A DNA stretch of 9,746 nt, from contig VAYD01000194.1 in the NCBI GenBank assembly GCA_005883905.1, positions 1-9,746 of the forward strand, in the 5' to 3' direction. Origin of the DNA: Actinomycetota bacterium. Its GTDB lineage: Bacteria > Actinomycetota > Thermoleophilia > Solirubrobacterales > Solirubrobacteraceae. Positions within the stretch are counted from its first letter, which is position 1; each line of letters starts with the position of its first letter. The notes under the pieces were generated by a model, which did no database searches, had not been told where the DNA came from, and was given only the letters and a program-made list of their open reading frames with translations. Of the stretch, positions 5,423-9,746 are shown piece after piece. Made by a program: the position numbers and the translations under genes.

Positions 5423-6769
5423 TCAGGGTTCGATCGCCTTGACTCGGCTTTGCAGAGGTTCGGCGCCGAGAACCACCCATCGCCCGGAGGCGAAGCGCGC
5501 CGACAGCGGCAACATCCGGGCCAGCATCAGCGCGTTCAGGCCCCACCAGACGCCCGCGATCCCCCAGTCGAAATGCAGCGTCGCGAGCGCGATCGGCACG
5601 TAGACGGCGAACGTCGCGAACACCATCGCACCGGCCAGGAAACGCGCGTCGCCGGCGCCGATCAGGATCCCGTCGAGCGCGAAGACGACCGCGCCGGTCG
5701 GCTGCATGAGCGCGAAGAGCGGCCACAGCACCTGCGCCTGGTCGATCACCGCCTGGTCGTTCGTGAACAGCTCCGGGATGACGTTGCGCAGCGCGAGCAG
5801 CGCGACGCCGAACCCGCAGCCGACCGCAAGCGACCAGCCGATCATGCGCCGCGCCGCAGCGTGCGCGCCCTCGCCGTCGGCCGCGCCGAGCATCCGCCCG
5901 ACGATCACCTGGCCGGCGATCGCGATCGCGTCGAGCACGAGCGCCAGGAAGATGAAGAGCTGGTAGGCGATCTGGTGCGCGCCGAGCGCCGCGGGGCTGA
6001 TCCGCGCGCACACCGCGCTGGCGATCGTGAACGACGCCAGCAGCGCCGCCGTGCGGATCAGGATCGCGCCGCCGATCGACAGCACGCCGCGCATGCCGGC
6101 CCACGACGGCCGGCGGGACGCGTCCGGCCGGTGTTCGGCTCGCAGCAGCAGCCACGCGAACGCGCAGCCCATCCCGAGCTGCGCGATCACGGTGCCGAGC
6201 GCGCTGCCGTCGAGCCCGAGGTCGAGCCCGTAGACGAGCAGCAGCTCGAGGATGACGTTTGCGACGTTCGCCGCGACGAGGATCACGAGCGGCTCGCGCA
6301 GGCGGCTCATGCCGCGCAGCCAGCCCTGGCCGGCCAGCGCGATCAGCGCGAACGGCAGGCCGAGCGCGCTCAGCCGCAGGTAGCGCGCCGCGAGGTCCGC
6401 GACGTGTCCGGAGCCGCCGAGCAGCGCCATCAGCGGCACCGCCAGCACAGCACACACGATCGCCAGCCCGCAGCCGATGAACAGCGCAAGCCACAGCGCC
6501 TGCGCTGCGAGCTCGCCGGCGTCCGCCTCGCGCCCGGCGCCGTGCAGCCGCGCGACGTGTGCGGTCGTCGCGTAGGTGAGGAAGTTGCACAGCGCCACGA
6601 CCGTCGACAGCACGATCGCGGCGAGCGCGAGCGCCGCAAGCTCCGAGGTCCCGAGGTGGCCGACGATTGCCGTGTCGGCGAGCAGGTACAGCGGCTCGGC
6701 CGCCAGCGCGCCGAGCGCCGGCAGGGCGAGGATCAGGATCTCGCGGTCGTACGGGGAGCGGCGCAGCAG
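5423..6769 (-). CDS. MATE-family (DinF-type) multidrug/toxin efflux transporter
   Basis: The frame is open from 6790 to the TGA at 5423. The standard family N-terminus is encoded at once (Y-D-R-E-I-L-I-L-A-L-P-A-L-G, then E-P-L-Y-L-L-A-D-T-A-I-V-G-H-L-G), yet there is no ATG, GTG or TTG before the GTG at 6613, which would delete the first transmembrane helix. I therefore place the start at CTG 6769, which follows a minus-strand -10 box (TAGAGT) by exactly 7 nt and gives 448 residues, a normal MATE length with about 12 membrane helices. MATE proteins are inner-membrane antiporters that export cationic or toxic organic compounds using a Na+ or H+ gradient; the substrate is unknown. The BldC-like gene follows after 22 bp. 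If the CTG start is wrong, a sequence error near 6770-6790 or an unusual start codon must explain the N-terminus. Family sure; start moderately sure. Confidence 0.88.
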   Translation of the reverse strand: MLRRSPYDREILILALPALGALAAEPLYLLADTAIVGHLGTSELAALALAAIVLSTVVALCNFLTYATTAHVARLHGAGREADAGELAAQALWLALFIGCGLAIVCAVLAVPLMALLGGSGHVADLAARYLRLSALGLPFALIALAGQGWLRGMSRLREPLVILVAANVANVILELLLVYGLDLGLDGSALGTVIAQLGMGCAFAWLLLRAEHRPDASRRPSWAGMRGVLSIGGAILIRTAALLASFTIASAVCARISPAALGAHQIAYQLFIFLALVLDAIAIAGQVIVGRMLGAADGEGAHAAARRMIGWSLAVGCGFGVALLALRNVIPELFTNDQAVIDQAQVLWPLFALMQPTGAVVFALDGILIGAGDARFLAGAMVFATFAVYVPIALATLHFDWGIAGVWWGLNALMLARMLPLSARFASGRWVVLGAEPLQSRVKAIEP

Positions 6770-6776
6770 AGGGCGG

Positions 6777-6786
6777 ACTCTACGAT
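6777..6786. promoter_or_regulatory. Interlocked divergent -10 boxes for the MATE and lipoprotein genes
   Basis: The ten bases ACTCTACGAT contain TACGAT on the plus strand (6781-6786), 6 nt before the lipoprotein ATG at 6793, and TAGAGT on the minus strand (6782-6777), 7 nt before the CTG at 6769. Both fit TAnnnT at leaderless spacing, and they share the two base pairs 6781-6782. RNA polymerase could not open both at once. No good -35 box is evident for either. Confidence 0.5.
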
Positions 6787-6792
6787 CCGGTC

Positions 6793-7185
6793 ATGAGGCG
6801 GCTGTCCGCGCTCGGGATCATCGCGCTGGCGGGATGTGGCGCGCAGCACCTCGACCCGCCCGACCCGCGCTGCACCGATCCCACCCAGATCGAACGCGTC
6901 GCCGGTGGCGGCGCCGGGCCGCGGATCTCCGACTGCGTGCACCGCGCGGCGAAGGACACCGACCTCCAGGAGGTGGGCTTCGCCATCTCGCGCGCGGCGG
7001 ACCACCTCGGCGACAAGTCCGATGCCCACGCGCTCGGCTTCCTCATCGGCGCCGTGCGCCGCGGCACGGGCGCGAGCGGCGTGCAGGCCGAGCTCGTCAA
7101 CAGGGTGGAGGCCGTAGCGCGCCGCGTCCCCGGCGGCTCGGCCGCGATCGACAGGGGCGTCGCCGACGGCGAGGCGCACGGGTGA
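6793..7185 (+). CDS. Small predicted lipoprotein of unknown function
   Basis: The start is the ATG at 6793, which follows a -10 box at leaderless distance; the frame is open further upstream but that region is the antisense of the MATE gene. The 130-residue product has a very short signal peptide (M-R-R, then a hydrophobic run to residue 13) and a lipobox L12-A-G-C15, so Cys15 should be lipidated and the mature protein anchored outside the membrane. The mature part has two further cysteines (C27, C48), which may form a disulfide, and a mainly helical region from about 50 to 112 rich in Ala, Arg and Asp. I do not recognise the family. Its TGA overlaps the GTG start of the hydrolase-like gene (GTGA at 7182-7185), so the two are almost certainly co-translated. 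Codon use is normal for the region, which supports a real gene. Confidence 0.72.
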   Translation: MRRLSALGIIALAGCGAQHLDPPDPRCTDPTQIERVAGGGAGPRISDCVHRAAKDTDLQEVGFAISRAADHLGDKSDAHALGFLIGAVRRGTGASGVQAELVNRVEAVARRVPGGSAAIDRGVADGEAHG

Positions 7186-8021
7186 GGCTGCGCCTCTACC
7201 ACCACCCCGACGGCACGCGCGTCGCGTATCGCGAAGAGGGCACCGGCCCGGCGATCGCGCTCCTGCACTCGGCGATGCTCAGCCACAAGGAGTTCGAGCC
7301 GGTCGTCGAGCACCTGTCGGACCGCTACCGCCTCGTGCTGCCCGACCTGCCGCTGCACGGCGACAGCGAGGACCGCCCGCGGCACCCCTACACGCCGGAC
7401 TGGTTCGTCGACGTCATGTCCGGGTTCTGCAGCGAGGTCTGCGGGCCGCGGCCGCTGGTCGGCGGGCATGGCCTCGGCGCGGAGATCGCGCTGCGCGCGA
7501 CGATCGCCCACGCCCTCGAGCCGGCGAAGCTCGTCGTGATGCCGACGAACCTGCACCGCCCGTCCGAGCGCCGCCGCGCGCGCGGGGCCTGGCGGATCGT
7601 CGCGCAGGGCGGGGTCGTGCCCGGGATCGACCGGCTGCTCGCCCACGGCGCACGCGCGGTGTTCCGGCCCGAGCACGGGCGCAAGCTGAGCGCGCGCGGC
7701 GTGCCCGAGGCGCGCGACCTCGTTCGCCACGCGTTCGCGGACGTCGGCGGGAACGGGAACCTCGCGCGGTCGTGGGCGGCGTTCGCCCGCCACTGGCCCA
7801 ACGAGCCCTGGCGCGACCTGCTGGACCGCTACCGCGACATCCACGTCCCCGTGCTGCTGCTGTGGGCCGACGACGACCAGCTGCACCCGCTGGTCGGCGC
7901 GGAGGAGGCGCTCGACCTGCTGCCCGACGGTCAGCTGCGCGTGCTGAGCGGCACCGGCTACCTCATCGCCTACGACGATCCCGTCGGGGTCGCGCGTGAG
8001 CTCGCCGCCTTCTGTGCCTGA
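7182..8021 (+). CDS. Alpha/beta-hydrolase-fold protein, catalytic residues apparently lost
   Basis: With GTG 7182, which overlaps the lipoprotein stop by 4 bp, the protein has 279 residues, the usual length of a soluble alpha/beta hydrolase. The fold is clear: G-T-R-V-A-Y-R-E-E-G-T-G-P-A-I-A-L-L-H-S (11-30), Y-R-L-V-L-P-D-L-P-L-H-G-D-S (49-62), a cap region (about 125-215), and V-P-V-L-L-L-W-A-D-D-D-Q-L-H-P (222-236) with the usual acidic residue at 231/232. The nucleophile elbow, normally G-x-S-x-G, is G95-H-G97-L-G99, with Gly where Ser (or Asp/Cys) should be. The catalytic His, normally in G-x-G-H near the C-terminus, is Tyr260 in G-T-G-Y-L-I-A-Y-D-D-P. It is thus probably a pseudoenzyme with a binding or structural role, perhaps with the coupled lipoprotein. 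No signal peptide; expected in the cytoplasm. The frame is intact, so it is not a decaying pseudogene. Confidence 0.85.
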   Translation: MRLRLYHHPDGTRVAYREEGTGPAIALLHSAMLSHKEFEPVVEHLSDRYRLVLPDLPLHGDSEDRPRHPYTPDWFVDVMSGFCSEVCGPRPLVGGHGLGAEIALRATIAHALEPAKLVVMPTNLHRPSERRRARGAWRIVAQGGVVPGIDRLLAHGARAVFRPEHGRKLSARGVPEARDLVRHAFADVGGNGNLARSWAAFARHWPNEPWRDLLDRYRDIHVPVLLLWADDDQLHPLVGAEEALDLLPDGQLRVLSGTGYLIAYDDPVGVARELAAFCA

Positions 8022-8023
8022 GA

Positions 8024-8029
8024 TAGCGT
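8024..8029 (+). promoter_or_regulatory. -10 box of fumC (leaderless)
   Basis: TAGCGT matches TAnnnT and ends 7 nt before the fumarase ATG at 8037. It begins 2 nt after the stop of the hydrolase-like gene, so the 15-bp gap appears to carry a core promoter. There is no Shine-Dalgarno before the ATG, which fits a leaderless message. No clear -35 box is visible. Confidence 0.55.
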
Positions 8030-8036
8030 TGAAGCC

Positions 8037-9353
8037 ATGGCCAAGAAGAAGCTCTATGGCGGCGAGACCGCCAAGGCGGTCGCGAACTTTCCGATCTCCG
8101 GTGAACCCGTCCCTGTCTCAGTCGTGCACTGGCTCGGCCGCATCAAGGGTGCGGCAGCGCGTGTGAACGGCGAGCTCGGCTTGCTGGACCCCAAGCTCGC
8201 GAAGCGCATCTCTGCGGCGGCCGACGAGGTCGCCGCCGGCAACCACGACGACCAGTTCCCCATCGACGTGTTCCAGACCGGGTCGGGCACGTCGTCGAAC
8301 ATGAACGCGAACGAGGTCATCGCGACGCTCGCCGAGGGCGCGCACCCCAACGACCACGTGAACATGGGGCAGTCGTCCAACGACGTGTTCCCGTCGGCAG
8401 TCCACCTCGCCGCGCTCGACGAGGCGACGAACACGCTGCTGCCCGCGCTCAAGCAGCTCGAGCGCTCGCTGGACCGCAAGGCGCGCCGCTTCAAGAACGT
8501 CGTCAAGTCGGGCCGCACGCATCTGATGGACGCGGTGCCCGTGACGCTCGGCCAGGAGTTCGCCGGCTACGCGGCGCAGATCCGCCTCGGCCAGGAGCGT
8601 GTCGAGGCCGCGCTCGAGCACGTGCGCCAGATCCCGCTCGGCGGGACGGCGACCGGCACCGGGCTGAACACCCACCCGAAGTTCGCCGCAGGCGTGCGCC
8701 GCCACCTCAGCCGCGACACGAAGCTGAAGATCGAGGCGCCCGCGGACCCGTTCGAGGCGCAGGGCAACCGCGACGCGCTGGTCGAGCTGTCCGGCGCGCT
8801 GAAGGTCGTCGCGGTCTCGCTCACGAAGATCGCCAACGACCTCGCGCTGATGGGCTCGGGCCCGCGCGCGGGCATCGGCGAGCTCTACCTGCCGGAGCTG
8901 CAGAAGGGCTCGTCGATCATGCCGGGCAAGGTCAACCCGGTGATGCCGGAGGTCGTGCTGCAGGTGAGCGCTCAGGTGATCGGCAACGACACCGCGATCA
9001 CGATCGGCGGCATGCAGGGCCAGTTCGAGCTCAACGTGCTCATCCCGCTGATCGCGCGCAACCTGCTGCAGTCGATCCACCTTCTGTCGACGGCGTCGGC
9101 GGCGTTCGCCGAGAAGTGCGTCGACGGCGTCGAGGTCAACCGCGAAGGGACGAAGCGCAGCGCGGCGTCGACGCTTGCCGTCGCCACCGCGCTGAACCCA
9201 TACATCGGCTACGACAAGGCGGCGGAGATCGTCAAGGAGGCGTCGGAGTCCGGCCGGATGCTGCGCGAGGTCGCGCTGGCCAACGGCGTCGACGCCAAGA
9301 CGTTCGACGAGGCGATCGACATGCGCAAGATCGCCGCGGGCAACATCGGTTAG
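8037..9353 (+). CDS. fumC: Class II fumarate hydratase
   Basis: The 438-residue protein belongs to the fumarase/aspartase superfamily and should reversibly hydrate fumarate to L-malate in the cytoplasmic TCA cycle as a homotetramer. Visible motifs in order: L-Y-G-G-E-T-A-K-A-V-A-N-F (6-18), T-G-S-G-T-S-S-N-M-N-A-N-E (81-93), N-M-G-Q-S-S-N-D-V (109-117), S-G-R-T-H162-L-M-D-A with the conserved active-site His, and the signature G-S-S-I-M-P-G-K-V-N (291-300), whose Ser is the catalytic base. Gly297 in M-P-G-K and the G-x-F-E-L-N-V block (328-334) favour fumarase over aspartase, where M-P-A-K is usual; the following V-M-P-E also occurs in actinobacterial fumarases. It is somewhat shorter than E. 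coli FumC because the N-terminus starts just before the L-Y-G motif. The ATG follows a -10 box by 7 nt. Its stop overlaps that of the convergent GH2 gene. Confidence 0.94.
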   Translation: MAKKKLYGGETAKAVANFPISGEPVPVSVVHWLGRIKGAAARVNGELGLLDPKLAKRISAAADEVAAGNHDDQFPIDVFQTGSGTSSNMNANEVIATLAEGAHPNDHVNMGQSSNDVFPSAVHLAALDEATNTLLPALKQLERSLDRKARRFKNVVKSGRTHLMDAVPVTLGQEFAGYAAQIRLGQERVEAALEHVRQIPLGGTATGTGLNTHPKFAAGVRRHLSRDTKLKIEAPADPFEAQGNRDALVELSGALKVVAVSLTKIANDLALMGSGPRAGIGELYLPELQKGSSIMPGKVNPVMPEVVLQVSAQVIGNDTAITIGGMQGQFELNVLIPLIARNLLQSIHLLSTASAAFAEKCVDGVEVNREGTKRSAASTLAVATALNPYIGYDKAAEIVKEASESGRMLREVALANGVDAKTFDEAIDMRKIAAGNIG

Positions 9354-9746
9354 CCGTACGCGCGCGCCACGAGTGCGGCGGCTGGTTTCGGCCTGCCGCC
9401 GTACTTGAACAAGCCCTTCTGGTTGAGACCGCGCAGGAGGTGGATGTCGGGGACGATGCCGTTGATCGAGCCGCCGAGGAAGAGCGGCGAGACAGCGAAG
9501 TCGCTCAGGGTCCAGACCAGCTCGCCGCTCAGGTACGGGATCGAGGCGTACGTGCGCAGGTGGGTCGCCAGCAGGCGCGACTGGAAGCCGTAGCCCCCGG
9601 GGCGGTAGCGGGCGTTGCGTCCGTTGGCCTCGGCGCCGAACTCCGAGATGACGATCGCGCGGTTGGGGAAGACGCGATGCAGGGAGGCGATGTTCGAACG
9701 GATGACGTTCGCGATCAGCGCCTGCGACGAGAAGGTGTGGTCGTAC
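9350..9746 (-). CDS. Glycoside hydrolase family 2 enzyme, C-terminal part (beta-glucuronidase/beta-galactosidase-like)
   Basis: The minus-strand frame is open from the window edge to the TAA at 9352-9350 and encodes the last 131 residues; the start lies outside. The fragment reads as the end of a GH2 TIM barrel: V-I-S-E35-F-G-A-E (fragment numbering), where the Glu matches the family nucleophile in I-T/S-E-F/Y-G, then about 35 residues on Y-L-S-G-E-L-V-W-T-L-S-D-F, and finally N-Q-K-G-L-F-K-Y-G-G-R-P-K-P-A-A, closely resembling the N-x-K-G-I-F...R-x-P-K-x-A-A ending of beta-glucuronidase. GH2 enzymes cleave beta-linked sugars with retention of configuration; the exact sugar cannot be told from this piece. 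The stop codon overlaps that of fumC tail to tail, so there is no room for a terminator. Frame, motif order and the clean stop make this a real gene. Confidence 0.86.
   Translation of the reverse strand, partial: YDHTFSSQALIANVIRSNIASLHRVFPNRAIVISEFGAEANGRNARYRPGGYGFQSRLLATHLRTYASIPYLSGELVWTLSDFAVSPLFLGGSINGIVPDIHLLRGLNQKGLFKYGGRPKPAAALVARAYG

Noticed and set aside
5282..6796. A 504-residue plus-strand open frame over the MATE gene
   Set aside because: It is rich in Arg, Gln and His with no domain pattern and lies opposite a well-formed membrane transporter.
9405..9593. A 62-residue plus-strand open frame after fumC
   Set aside because: The minus strand here encodes GH2 motifs in order, so this is its shadow.

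Overview
The window is very GC-rich (about 70% or more by rough count in most genes), densely packed and read on both strands. The family content points to a high-GC actinobacterium: a DUF559/AbiEi-like protein, a BldC-like protein, an actinobacterial-type FumC, a membrane HD-GYP protein, and leaderless promoters with a TAnnnT box 6-8 nt before the start codon. A Thermoleophilia/Solirubrobacterales-like origin is my guess; no marker here settles it. I see no tRNA, rRNA, CRISPR array, IS element or phage gene.

Layout. (1) 1-693 (+): the 3' part of an AbiEi/DUF559 nuclease-fold protein, ending in a perfect 15-bp hairpin (690-724) shared with the convergent MarR gene. (2) 735-3661 (-): a regulator block transcribed right to left: MerR-type regulator 2, a Zn-ribbon/PAS-like protein overlapping it by 4 bp, then MerR-type regulator 1, then MarR. 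The two MerR proteins are paralogues with a CarH/LitR-like architecture whose cobalamin-ligating residues appear to be lost. (3) 3662-3833: an AT-richer divergent promoter region with nested inverted repeats, the likely control region between MerR 2 and the next gene. (4) 3834-5162 (+): a multi-pass membrane HD-GYP phosphodiesterase. (5) 5176-6769 (-): a MATE-family transporter followed by a BldC-like small DNA-binding protein. (6) 6793-8021 (+): a small lipoprotein translationally coupled to an alpha/beta-hydrolase-fold protein that lacks both the nucleophile and the catalytic histidine. (7) 8037-9353 (+): class II fumarase, with its own leaderless promoter. (8) 9350-9746 (-): the C-terminal 131 residues of a glycoside hydrolase family 2 enzyme, whose stop codon overlaps the fumarase stop tail to tail.

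How the genes may work together. Regions 2-5 bring together a predicted cyclic-dinucleotide phosphodiesterase, two CarH-like regulators, a PAS-type protein and a BldC-like factor, which could form a local signalling and transcription module; this rests on gene order and promoter structure only. Fumarase is a core TCA-cycle enzyme, and the GH2 gene is carbohydrate catabolism; neither has an evident link to the regulators. The least ordinary items are the degenerate CarH-like pair around the PAS gene, the apparently dead hydrolase coupled to a lipoprotein, and the MATE gene with no ATG/GTG/TTG start, whose -10 box interlocks with that of the divergent lipoprotein gene.
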